DNA from: Oligoflexia bacterium
Lineage (GTDB): Bacteria; Bdellovibrionota; UBA1018; CAIMNF01
Assembly: GCA_903842755.1 (NCBI GenBank)
Contig: CAIMNF010000313.1
Coordinates: 1 to 5,046, forward strand
Direction: 5' to 3'
DNA: 5,046 nt
The position numbers were made by a program, and so were the translations under genes. The stretch's first letter is position 1, and every line of letters begins with the position of its first letter. Of the stretch, positions 1 to 5,046 are shown piece by piece. Below the pieces are notes generated by a model. That model ran no database searches. It was given only the letters and a program-made list of their open reading frames with translations, and had not been told where the DNA came from.

Positions 1-564
1 CATGAGCGGTGGCTCAAGACAATGCACGAAAACCCACTTTTAGAAGTCCAATTCGACGACATGGAGACGAGCGAACACAGCAAGTGTAAACCCCTAAGCA
101 TTGCTCTTGCGGTTGACCCAAGTACCCGAAAGATATTGAGTTTTAAGGTTTCTCAGATGCCAGCTAAAGGTCGCCTCACCCATATTGCAAAGAAAAAATA
201 TGGTCCACGAAAGGACGAGCGCGGCAAAGGATGGAGGGCGCTAATGAGTGATCTTAAGTCGGTCGTTGCTCCTAGTGCTTTGTTTGTTTCGGATGAGAAC
301 CCTCACTATTCGAGATTCGTAAAAAAAGACTTTAAAGAAGCAACTCATAAAATGTACAAGGGCCGGAGAGCCTGTGTTGCTGGTCAGGGGGAGCTAAAGA
401 AAGGGGGCTTTGATCCGTTGTTTGCGCTTAATCATACGGCGGCAATGTTAAGGGCGCACCTTAATCGGCTGTTTAGGCGGACGTGGTGTACGACAAAGAA
501 GCGAGGGGAGCTTGAGCGACATATTTGGCTTTATGTGCATCATCATAATCATTTGCTCACTTAA
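1..564 (+). CDS. IS1-like family transposase, C-terminal part (5' end outside window)
   Basis: This is the catalytic part of a DDE-type transposase that cuts and joins the ends of an insertion sequence. The first Met is at 22, but the frame is open back to base 1 (HERWLKT before it), so the gene very probably starts upstream and the protein here is a fragment. Visible motifs, numbered from Met 22, are FDDMET (residues 11-16, first acidic residue), FVSDENPHY (88-96, second acidic residue), GQGELKKGGFDPLF (121-134) and NHTAAMLRAHLNRLFRRTW (137-155), ending with a His-rich tail. The last block matches the RHNLNLRQHLARL region of the IS1 transposase in layout. From memory of the family, full-length relatives carry an N-terminal zinc ribbon and helix-turn-helix, which would lie before this window. 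The third catalytic acidic residue is not certain; the Glu of GQGELK is a candidate. No internal stop or frameshift is seen. It converges on the GDT1 gene with a 25-bp gap, and no clear terminal inverted repeat was found. Confidence 0.85.
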   Translation, partial: HERWLKTMHENPLLEVQFDDMETSEHSKCKPLSIALAVDPSTRKILSFKVSQMPAKGRLTHIAKKKYGPRKDERGKGWRALMSDLKSVVAPSALFVSDENPHYSRFVKKDFKEATHKMYKGRRACVAGQGELKKGGFDPLFALNHTAAMLRAHLNRLFRRTWCTTKKRGELERHIWLYVHHHNHLLT

Positions 565-589
565 ATTTAAGCAGGCAGAGGGGCCAGTT

Positions 590-1195
590 TTAAAGCTTTG
601 GAGCGGTTAATAGAAAATAGCATCCCATAATCGCAAAAACAACAGATCCAGCAATCCGCAGTAAACGCGGCTTTAGCTTCCTTAGTAAAATCTGGCCCAA
701 AACAATGGCTATGGCTGAAGTCGTCCAAAGGGCCAAAAGCGCCGCAGTAAAAATAGTCGCTGTTTTTGAGGGTTCTTTTGCTACTAAAGATGCAGTAGCT
801 AATTGAGTAAGATCACCCCATTCCGCAATAAAAATAATTAAAAATGCACGCCAGGCCGTCAAAAAAAACTGTTTTACGAAAGGCTGGACCGCTGTGGTCT
901 CGGCTGTCTGAGGGGCTTCGTTTCGTTTTCGCCATGTACTCCAAGAAAAAAATAAAAACAAAACTCCGGTGGCCCAGTGAATCCAAGTTGCAGGAAAATA
1001 CGCAAAAGCGCTTCCAAATGCGACGGAAACAATGGTTTGAATTAAAAATGCTAGCGCGACACCCAGAAAGAGTGCAAGTGGTGCGCCTTGGCTTGACATC
1101 AACAGAATGGCGACAGCCGTTTTATCCGGCAGTTCAGCAAGAAAAATTAGCCCATAAACCGAGAGAAAGAGTTTTGGGTCCAGTTGTAGACTCAT
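590..1195 (-). CDS. GDT1/TMEM165 (UPF0016) family cation exporter, probable Mn2+/Ca2+
   Basis: This is a small inner-membrane protein of the GDT1/TMEM165 family, whose studied members export Mn2+ or exchange Ca2+ or Mn2+ for protons. The 201 residues match the usual bacterial length. It has the two-fold repeat typical of the family. Half one carries the signature ELPDKT (residues 21-26) and half two carries EWGDLT (125-130), each in the middle of a membrane helix. Both are forms of the E-x-G-D-(K/R)-T motif that forms the ion site. About six hydrophobic segments are visible (roughly 9-34, 38-62, 70-86, 109-133, 147-172, 179-197). A short charged loop (about 88-106) separates the halves. The ATG at 1195 is directly next to the inverted repeat 1196-1219 and has no good Shine-Dalgarno site. 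It is divergent from the CDF exporter gene and converges with the transposase. The family call is firm; the ion is inferred from the family. Confidence 0.93.
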   Translation of the reverse strand: MSLQLDPKLFLSVYGLIFLAELPDKTAVAILLMSSQGAPLALFLGVALAFLIQTIVSVAFGSAFAYFPATWIHWATGVLFLFFSWSTWRKRNEAPQTAETTAVQPFVKQFFLTAWRAFLIIFIAEWGDLTQLATASLVAKEPSKTATIFTAALLALWTTSAIAIVLGQILLRKLKPRLLRIAGSVVFAIMGCYFLLTAPKL

Positions 1196-1219
1196 TCTAA
1201 AAAGGATACACTTTTTAGA
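1196..1219. promoter_or_regulatory. Perfect 9-bp inverted repeat, candidate operator in divergent exporter promoter
   Basis: The arms TCTAAAAAG (1196-1204) and CTTTTTAGA (1211-1219) are perfect reverse complements around a 6-base centre, GATACA. The repeat lies in the gap between the GDT1 start (1195, minus) and the CDF start (1257, plus) and abuts the GDT1 start codon. A plus-strand promoter fits over it: TTGTAG (1184-1189), a 17-base spacer, then TACACT (1207-1212). On the minus strand, TTGTTT (1241-1236) and TAAAAA (1217-1212) are separated by 18 bases. Both possible -10 boxes fall inside the repeat, as expected for a repressor site, perhaps of a metal sensor. It does not match a regulator box I can name. 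In RNA it would form a weak A/U-rich hairpin. The dyad is seen directly; the operator role and both promoters are inference. Confidence 0.5.
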
Positions 1220-1230
1220 GGATTCCTAAA

Positions 1231-1305
1231 ATGAGAAACAATTCTAAATCGGATCGATGGAGGCAGGCCCCGTGTGTGGACAAAATAAACAAGATTCGTC
1301 GTTGA
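1231..1305 (+). CDS. Possible 24-codon leader ORF overlapping the CDF start
   Basis: An ATG at 1231 follows AGAGGA (1217-1222) at a spacing of 8 bases, the best Shine-Dalgarno site in this gap. It opens a 24-codon frame that begins MRNNSKSDRW, ends NKIRR and stops at TGA 1303-1305. The frame differs from that of the CDF gene, which it overlaps from 1257. Its stop overlaps an in-frame TTG (1302-1304) of the CDF frame, giving a TTGA junction of the kind seen in translational coupling. The peptide is basic and polar, has one Cys and no His, and matches nothing I recognise. It could be a leader peptide that couples or limits CDF translation, or a chance ORF. If transcription starts about 7 bases after the possible -10 at 1207-1212, the ribosome site would be cut short and the ORF not used. 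Confidence 0.25.
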   Translation: MRNNSKSDRWRQAPCVDKINKIRR

Positions 1306-2309
1306 AAGTTCCGTCGAATAGTGGTGACCACGATCATGACCACGATCATGACCACGATCATTCACATGGTCACGGAAATCATGGACATGGTCATTCGCAT
1401 CATCACTTTTCGGCCGCGCATCGGTATTCGGCGGCGTTTGCGGTCGGTATTTTTTTAAATTTGGGGTACGTGGTTTTAGAGTTGGTTTACGGGTTGTTTG
1501 CTCATTCGCTTTCGTTGATTGCGGATGCGGGTCATAATTTTAGTGATGGGGTCGGCCTGATATTAGCGTGGGGTGCGATGAAGCTAGCCGAGAAAAAACC
1601 GTCGGCTAAGTTTACCTATGGGTATAAGCGATCGTCGATCTTGGCGTCGCTCGCAAATGCGGTGCTGCTGTTGATTTCGGTGGGGGTGATTTTATTAGAG
1701 GCCGTAAAGAAACTGATTCATCCAGAGCCCGTGTTTACTGGGGCAATGATTTGGGTCGCGGCCATTGGAATTTTGGTGAATGGATTTTCTGCTTTTTTAT
1801 TTATGGGCGGCCGTAAGGGTGACTTAAACATCCGTGGAGCTTTTTTGCACATGGCTGCGGATGCAGGGTTGGCGTTGGGGGTAGTGGTGACGGGTGTTTT
1901 GATTCATTTTACTGGCGCAAATTGGCTCGATTCAGCGATGAGTATTTTGATCGCATCGGTCATCGTCTGGGGAACATGGGGCTTGTTGAGTGAGTCGATT
2001 GAGCTTGCCGTCGATGCGGTTCCAGCAACGGTACCTCATCGGAAAGTTAAAAAGTATTTAGAAAGCCAAAGTGGGGTTTTGGAGGTTCACGACCTGCACA
2101 TTTGGGGACTGAGTACCACTGATGTTGCGTTGACCGCGCACTTAGTCTTGAAGCCTGGTGAAAAAATAAACGAACTGTTGAACAAGGTTTCCGATGAACT
2201 CAAAACCCAATTCAACATTGGTCATTCGACGATTCAATGTGAAATGAACGACGGGGAACAATCCCCGGAAGCCTTTCGCTGTGAGTTGAAGTCCGACGAA
2301 GTGGTTTGA
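1257..2309 (+). CDS. Cation diffusion facilitator (CzcD/ZitB-like), probable zinc exporter with His-rich N-terminus
   Basis: This is a cation diffusion facilitator: an inner-membrane metal/proton antiporter that exports Zn2+ and often Co2+ or Cd2+. Numbered from Met 1257, residues 24-50 form a cytoplasmic His-rich stretch (DHDH three times, then HSHGHG, HGHGHSHHH) that probably binds or buffers metal. Six membrane segments follow, at about 57-80, 85-108, 128-148, 160-182, 195-217 and 225-245. The transport site is visible as H93-x3-D97 (HNFSD, helix 2) and H198-x3-D202 (HMAAD, helix 5), the His/Asp pair typical of zinc members. The loop between helices 4 and 5 is short and has no His, so the N-terminus carries the metal-rich region. 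The C-terminal cytoplasmic domain (about 258-330) contains HDLHIW (278-283), H295 and H323. A stop lies in frame just upstream (1245-1247). ATG 1257 has no clear ribosome site, whereas GTG 1272 sits 8 bases after GGAGG (1259-1263) and may be the true start; TTG 1302 is a third choice. Confidence 0.95.
   Translation: MEAGPVCGQNKQDSSLKVPSNSGDHDHDHDHDHDHSHGHGNHGHGHSHHHFSAAHRYSAAFAVGIFLNLGYVVLELVYGLFAHSLSLIADAGHNFSDGVGLILAWGAMKLAEKKPSAKFTYGYKRSSILASLANAVLLLISVGVILLEAVKKLIHPEPVFTGAMIWVAAIGILVNGFSAFLFMGGRKGDLNIRGAFLHMAADAGLALGVVVTGVLIHFTGANWLDSAMSILIASVIVWGTWGLLSESIELAVDAVPATVPHRKVKKYLESQSGVLEVHDLHIWGLSTTDVALTAHLVLKPGEKINELLNKVSDELKTQFNIGHSTIQCEMNDGEQSPEAFRCELKSDEVV
1326..1361 (+). repeat. Three perfect 12-bp tandem repeats encoding Asp-His pairs
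   Basis: The unit GACCACGATCAT occurs three times without change (1326-1337, 1338-1349, 1350-1361), encoding DHDH each time inside the His-rich N-terminus of the CDF exporter. The copies are identical at synonymous positions, so they arose by recent duplication or slippage rather than codon-by-codon selection. A gain or loss of units would keep the frame and change the number of metal-binding His residues. Confidence 0.9.
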
Positions 2310-2457
2310 ATTTATATTTAGATCGTTTAATAGACAAAAAGACATAAATGGATGGACTTAATCCGTTATAAATAAACTTTATTGAATAATAGTAGCCGTT
2401 CTGATACGCTCAGCGGCTATTATGGCTGGTTCGTGGTGGGGCTTCAATCCTTTAAAA
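2310..2457. other. AT-rich intergenic region before the kinase-HAD gene
   Basis: This gap holds no gene I can support. It contains TATAAAT (2367-2373), a possible -10 element without a good -35 at the right distance, and the small palindrome AATAAA-C-TTTATT (2371-2383). The imperfect hairpin described separately lies at 2386-2423. No GC-rich stem followed by a T run is present, so a Rho-independent terminator for the CDF gene is not evident. Confidence 0.5.
2386..2423 (+). promoter_or_regulatory. Imperfect hairpin upstream of the kinase-HAD gene
   Basis: Nested complementary arms can be read directly: ATAA (2386-2389) with TTAT (2420-2423), TAGCCG (2393-2398) with CGGCTA (2414-2419), and CTGA (2401-2404) with TCAG (2410-2413), closing on a 5-base loop. 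Small left-side bulges occur at 2390-2392 and 2399-2400. The outer arm takes in the first two bases of the upstream ATG at 2422, so folding would hide that start and favour ATG 2458. No T run follows, which argues against a terminator. The pairing is seen; a role in start choice or regulation is inference. Confidence 0.4.
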
Positions 2458-3717
2458 ATGTTTTTAAAATGCGCTCTAAGCTCTGCGGTCTTAGGACTCC
2501 TTTTCCTTTTTTGCTTTGGCGCCGAAGTTTGGGCTGCAGGGCCATTTGTAGGGCAATTTGTAAACGAGCGACGAATTCGAACTTTGGATTACGTCGATCA
2601 GTATGATGACTACTCTCCCGCGCGTCAGTTAGTTCAAGACCAGATTATTCTTCGGTATGGAGTGGGGGGCGTTGCCACCGACAGGCCGCGTATTATTTTT
2701 ACGGCAGGGCCCTTTGGGGCGGGTAAATCGACCGAGCTAAGGAAGCTGGGCGAGAGTGGCTTTTTTAAAGAAAGTGATTTTTGTTGGATCGATCCTGACG
2801 AGATTAAGGAAGGTATTCCGGAATACGAAAGTCTTAAAAAGACTAATCCCGATGAGGCGGCCACCTTAGTGCATCCCGAATCGATGTACCTGTCTGACTT
2901 AGCGGTAGAACATGCATTGCTCGAAAGCAAAAACATAATCTACGAAACCAGCTTAAGAAATTACCCGCTCTTTCTAAAAATGTTGCAGCGAATTCGCAAG
3001 GTTTATCCGCAGTACCAAGTAGAGATTGTGCACGTACTTTCCAATTTAGAGTTGATTTTAAGGCAGGTCGAAGAGCGGGCGCAGAAGACCGGACGTAGGG
3101 TACCCCGGCAACAAATCCAAGACAGTATCGAAGAGTCGGCACTTTCGGTTGAAAAGTTAACGAATACGCCATTGGTAGATTATGTTTTGCAAGTAGATCG
3201 AAGTCACCAAAAGCGAGTCATTAAAGTAGTGAAAAATACCATTCCACTGGAACACTTCGATCGGAGTTCTCACATTGCAATCGACGTGGACGGTGCACTG
3301 ATTTCGAGGTGGATGGGGCCACTCGATGGAATGACTGCCTGGAACGTCATTGAGGTAGAAGGCGTTTGGTACCGGGTCAGTGAGGGCGTGGATCGTGCGT
3401 TTTCTCGGTGGCTTTTAAGACCAAATTTAAACATCTCTTTTTTGAGTGGGGGTAGCGAAGCGAGGAGTATTGAGTTGCTGCGGAAAATTAAGCCCCCTAG
3501 TCTTCGGGGTAAATCACTCTATGATGTGGCTTATCGAATTGTCTCTGCGGAGCAATTGGGGTACTTGGATTTGACAGCCGCCGAACGGTATCGCCCCTTG
3601 AGTAAGATTAGTCATCATTTAGATCAGATCATCTTACTGAATGATGCGGAGTCATTTTTACAGGTTGCTGGATCTGAAATCAGATGTAATGCAGTATTGG
3701 AGGGGGCAGTAAATTAG
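2458..3717 (+). CDS. Exported zeta-toxin-like kinase fused to a HAD-like domain
   Basis: Numbered from ATG 2458, the protein has three parts. Residues 1-26 form a Sec signal peptide: MFLK, a hydrophobic core, then a V-W-A site before A27. Residues about 50-255 are a zeta-toxin/UNAG-kinase-like P-loop domain, with Walker A GPFGAGKST (84-92), IDPDEI (111-116) where zeta toxins place a catalytic Asp, HPESMYLSDLA (139-149), and GRRVPRQ (212-218) as a likely arginine lid. Classical zeta enzymes phosphorylate UDP-N-acetylglucosamine with ATP. Residues about 270-415 look like a HAD domain of FCP1/NIF type: DVDGAL (D276, D278), FLSGG (328-332), RPLSK (379-383) and LLNDAESF (393-400). The last two resemble KDLSK and VDDS motifs but are altered. 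ATG 2422 would add 12 residues and is also possible; neither start has a Shine-Dalgarno site. No antitoxin-like gene is adjacent. The gene converges on the M14 gene with overlapping stops. The kinase fold is fairly sure; substrate and site of action are unknown. Confidence 0.85.
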   Translation: MFLKCALSSAVLGLLFLFCFGAEVWAAGPFVGQFVNERRIRTLDYVDQYDDYSPARQLVQDQIILRYGVGGVATDRPRIIFTAGPFGAGKSTELRKLGESGFFKESDFCWIDPDEIKEGIPEYESLKKTNPDEAATLVHPESMYLSDLAVEHALLESKNIIYETSLRNYPLFLKMLQRIRKVYPQYQVEIVHVLSNLELILRQVEERAQKTGRRVPRQQIQDSIEESALSVEKLTNTPLVDYVLQVDRSHQKRVIKVVKNTIPLEHFDRSSHIAIDVDGALISRWMGPLDGMTAWNVIEVEGVWYRVSEGVDRAFSRWLLRPNLNISFLSGGSEARSIELLRKIKPPSLRGKSLYDVAYRIVSAEQLGYLDLTAAERYRPLSKISHHLDQIILLNDAESFLQVAGSEIRCNAVLEGAVN

Positions 3718-4769
3718 AACCAAAGTTTTTTCGCCACGCGGTCCATTTCATTGCGGACTAATGGATCCATAGGCCACCATAAACTGGGTGAGGTCATAAT
3801 TCGCGTCAGGAAATCAAATAAGGGCAAATGTCTGCGCAATGCGCGCTTTTGTCGGTGGGGTTTTACGGGATTGTAATGTCCCATAAAACTGAAGAGCTGA
3901 ATGGGATTTTTTTTAACCCAGCGCCAGGAGCCTAATTCCAAAGTGAGAGGCAAAAAAAGCCGCTTTGAAAAATCTGACGGAGTTGACTGTTGGGATGTTT
4001 GATTCTGATTAGCGAGTTCTCCACTTTGCGACTTCATCCACTCTAAATAGAGATAATCCCAAAGGTCGCCATGGGTGGTGTAGTGTTTTGCTTGAGGCTC
4101 GAACCGATAAATATGGTTAGGATGGACTTTATCGAGCGCAAGTTTAAGTGAATGAACTTCTGGGAGATGCGGAAATGGGCGCGTGGATTTTGCAAAGGGA
4201 AACCAAAGCTGATCTTGCAGTCCAAAACCCGAGTGCATATCTAAAATGACTGTGCGAATAGACTGTTGTGTTTGGCGTTGGATGTATTGAATCAACGCCT
4301 TCGATTCTGTTTCCATCCCCTCGAACGTTTGAGCTAAGTTGCCGCGATACCAGGGCAAGTGAGGCGAGATAAAATGGCCTCCGACTAAAAAAGAGGCGTT
4401 TTCTGCCGTAATGGGTGCATTTCGCATTAGATCTACGCCATTGCCATTGCAACGACTGAACCGACTCATGCCTACGGGGTTTACGATGGGTACGAACAGG
4501 ACTCGAATTCGCTTAAGTTGCCAAGCTAAGCCTTCGTCCCAAGTGATGCGCGCTTGTAAAAAGCGCAGGAACGAAAGTGCGATCCAAGTTCCAATTTTTT
4601 CGATCCCGTGAACACCGGCGGTAATTCCAAGAACGGGCGCCTCGGGGGATTCGCTGCCAAAAGCAAACGCGGTGATTGGAAAATCTCCAACCTCGGCGAT
4701 CGTTTCAACGCGAGCATGAGACTTAAGCTCTTCTTTAAGGGCAAGGACTTCTTGGAGTTCCGGAAACAT
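3714..4769 (-). CDS. M14-family zinc carboxypeptidase-like protein
   Basis: This is a predicted zinc metallopeptidase related to M14 carboxypeptidases, which remove a terminal residue or split an amide bond; the murein tripeptide amidase MpaA is one cytoplasmic member. Numbered from ATG 4769, the zinc ligands fit GVHGIE (H54, E57) and LDMHSGFG (H179), and LTLELGS supplies the likely catalytic base E278. NPVG (97-100) and NGNGVDLMRN (108-117) sit where family members bind the substrate carboxylate; the usual LNRN is LMRN here, so the conserved Asn is Met115 while Arg116 is kept. No signal peptide or membrane helix is seen, so it is probably cytoplasmic. A Gln/Ser/Asn-rich insert lies at about 246-266. 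The frame also opens at TTG 4787, six codons earlier; ATG is preferred, though neither has a clear ribosome site. The stop (3714-3716) overlaps the stop of the opposing gene. The substrate is not known. Confidence 0.8.
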   Translation of the reverse strand: MFPELQEVLALKEELKSHARVETIAEVGDFPITAFAFGSESPEAPVLGITAGVHGIEKIGTWIALSFLRFLQARITWDEGLAWQLKRIRVLFVPIVNPVGMSRFSRCNGNGVDLMRNAPITAENASFLVGGHFISPHLPWYRGNLAQTFEGMETESKALIQYIQRQTQQSIRTVILDMHSGFGLQDQLWFPFAKSTRPFPHLPEVHSLKLALDKVHPNHIYRFEPQAKHYTTHGDLWDYLYLEWMKSQSGELANQNQTSQQSTPSDFSKRLFLPLTLELGSWRWVKKNPIQLFSFMGHYNPVKPHRQKRALRRHLPLFDFLTRIMTSPSLWWPMDPLVRNEMDRVAKKLWF

Positions 4770-4796
4770 AGACTTTATCTTAAACAAATTTTAAAT

Positions 4797-4815
4797 GAAG
4801 CGAAGCTTCTTTTTT
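4797..4815. terminator. Short hairpin with T run between repeat-protein and M14 genes
   Basis: GAAGC (4797-4801) pairs with GCTTC (4805-4809) across a GAA loop and is followed on the plus strand by six T (4810-4815). The T run favours termination of plus-strand transcripts, yet the nearest plus-strand gene ends a kilobase earlier. On the minus strand the stem follows the repeat-protein stop (4856) by about 46 bases and is trailed by ATTTAAAATTT, so it could weakly terminate that gene before the M14 gene. The 5-bp stem is short for a true terminator. Confidence 0.3.
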
Positions 4816-4855
4816 ATGACAATGTCCTTTTGTTCCGTCTGGCGCGCGGCAATCC

Positions 4856-5046
4856 TTAATCTAAATCGTCGTTATGATGGCCGCCGCCCGGATGCGGAGG
4901 CTGTGGAGCCGGATGCGGTGGCTGTGGCACCGGATGCGGAGGCTGTGGCACCGGATGCGGAGGCTGTGGCACCGGATGCGGAGGCTGTGGAGCCGGATGC
5001 GGAGGCTGCGGAGCCGGATGCGGAGGCTGCGGAGCCGGATGCGGAG
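4856..5046 (-). CDS. 3' end of a Pro/His-rich heptapeptide-repeat protein (5' end outside window)
   Basis: Reading the minus strand from the window edge gives a run of seven-residue units PPHP(A/V)PQ, then the tail [14 protein letters not shown] and TAA at 4858-4856. Strand and frame were chosen from differences between repeat copies. In this frame the AGG/TGG and TGG/CGG changes (plus-strand view) are silent Pro codon swaps and only an Ala/Val change alters the protein. In the competing plus-strand frame (DAEAVEP units) every change would alter a residue. Such a sequence should be extended, polyproline-like and disordered. The His residues and His/Asp tail could bind metal, but that is conjecture. 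The rest of the protein is outside the window, so its function and location cannot be given. It lies upstream of the M14 gene on the same strand, 86 bases from that gene's ATG, so co-transcription is possible. Confidence 0.7.
   Translation of the reverse strand, partial: PHPAPQPPHPAPQPPHPAPQPPHPVPQPPHPVPQPPHPVPQPPHPAPQPPHPGGGHHNDDLD
4889..5046 (-). repeat. 21-bp tandem repeat, seven full copies plus a partial one
   Basis: The period is exactly 21 bases. Full copies start at 4889, 4910, 4931, 4952, 4973, 4994 and 5015, and a partial copy at 5036 runs off the window. The copies differ at few positions: base 10 (A or T, copy two only), base 16 (T or C) and bases 19-20 (AG or CA). Copies of one kind are clustered: CAC in copies two to four, and CGG at base 16 in copies six and seven. 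That pattern fits local duplication. Because 21 is a multiple of three, a change in copy number keeps the reading frame. Confidence 0.95.

Noticed and set aside
565..589. Right terminal inverted repeat of the insertion sequence
   Set aside because: The left end is outside the window, so no pairing could be shown, and the bases do not match an IS end that I know.
844..1200. 118-codon plus-strand ORF opposite the GDT1 gene
   Set aside because: It is Lys/Arg-rich, has no recognisable motif, and lies antisense to a gene with clear family signatures.
1196..1256. A yybP-ykoY manganese riboswitch, expected before some GDT1-type genes
   Set aside because: The gap is about 60 bases, shorter than the riboswitch, and the conserved loops are not seen.
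2382..2606. 74-codon plus-strand ORF at the start of the kinase-HAD gene, considered as a zeta antitoxin
   Set aside because: It is out of frame with, and overlaps, the signal-peptide region, and its Arg/Cys-rich product does not look like a helical antitoxin.
4608..4859. 83-codon plus-strand ORF over the start of the M14 gene
   Set aside because: It is antisense to the conserved GVHGIE region and has no motif or ribosome site.
4795..5046. Plus-strand ORF starting MKRSFFFMTM and entering DAEAVEP repeats
   Set aside because: Every difference between repeat copies would change a residue in this frame, no ribosome site is present, and the minus-strand frame shows silent changes.
4878..5046. 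Gly/Cys-rich (GCGGCGA/T) plus-strand frame resembling a metallothionein
   Set aside because: A stop at 4875-4877 closes the frame and no start codon follows it before or within the repeats.
4889..5046. CRISPR array
   Set aside because: The 21-bp units are directly joined with no spacers and encode a regular peptide.

Overview
The window has the look of a chromosomal stretch from a Gram-negative bacterium: about half GC, tightly packed, with genes on both strands and few strong Shine-Dalgarno sites. A zeta-type kinase carrying a Sec signal peptide, an M14 carboxypeptidase-like protein, a Pro/His-rich repeat protein and an IS1-like transposase would suit a Bdellovibrionota or related deltaproteobacterial genome. 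That placement is a guess from style and cannot be proved from 5 kb.

Layout from left to right. (1) 1-564, plus strand: the C-terminal part of an IS1-like transposase whose N-terminus lies before the window. (2) 590-1195, minus strand: a GDT1/TMEM165 (UPF0016) family membrane protein, a probable Mn2+/Ca2+ exporter. (3) 1196-1256: a divergent intergenic region with a perfect 9-bp inverted repeat (arms 1196-1204 and 1211-1219) that overlaps possible -10 elements on both strands. (4) 1257-2309, plus strand: a CzcD/ZitB-like cation diffusion facilitator with a very His-rich N-terminus. Its start is uncertain because a 24-codon ORF with a better ribosome binding site overlaps it. (5) 2310-2457: an AT-rich gap ending in an imperfect hairpin. 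(6) 2458-3717, plus strand: a protein with a signal peptide, a zeta-toxin/UNAG-kinase-like P-loop domain and a C-terminal HAD-like (FCP1/NIF-like) domain whose later motifs are degenerate. (7) 3714-4769, minus strand: an M14 zinc carboxypeptidase-like protein whose stop codon overlaps that of the kinase gene. (8) 4856-5046, minus strand: the 3' end of a gene encoding a Pro/His-rich protein with a 7-residue tandem repeat, running out of the window.

Two themes link neighbours. The GDT1 and CDF genes form a divergent pair of cation exporters sharing about 60 bp of control DNA, which suggests joint metal-responsive regulation. The kinase-HAD protein is the most unusual gene. Zeta toxins are normally cytoplasmic and paired with an epsilon-type antitoxin, whereas this one has an export signal, a second enzyme-like domain and no small partner gene. 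It is therefore more likely an exported enzyme than a classical toxin-antitoxin component.
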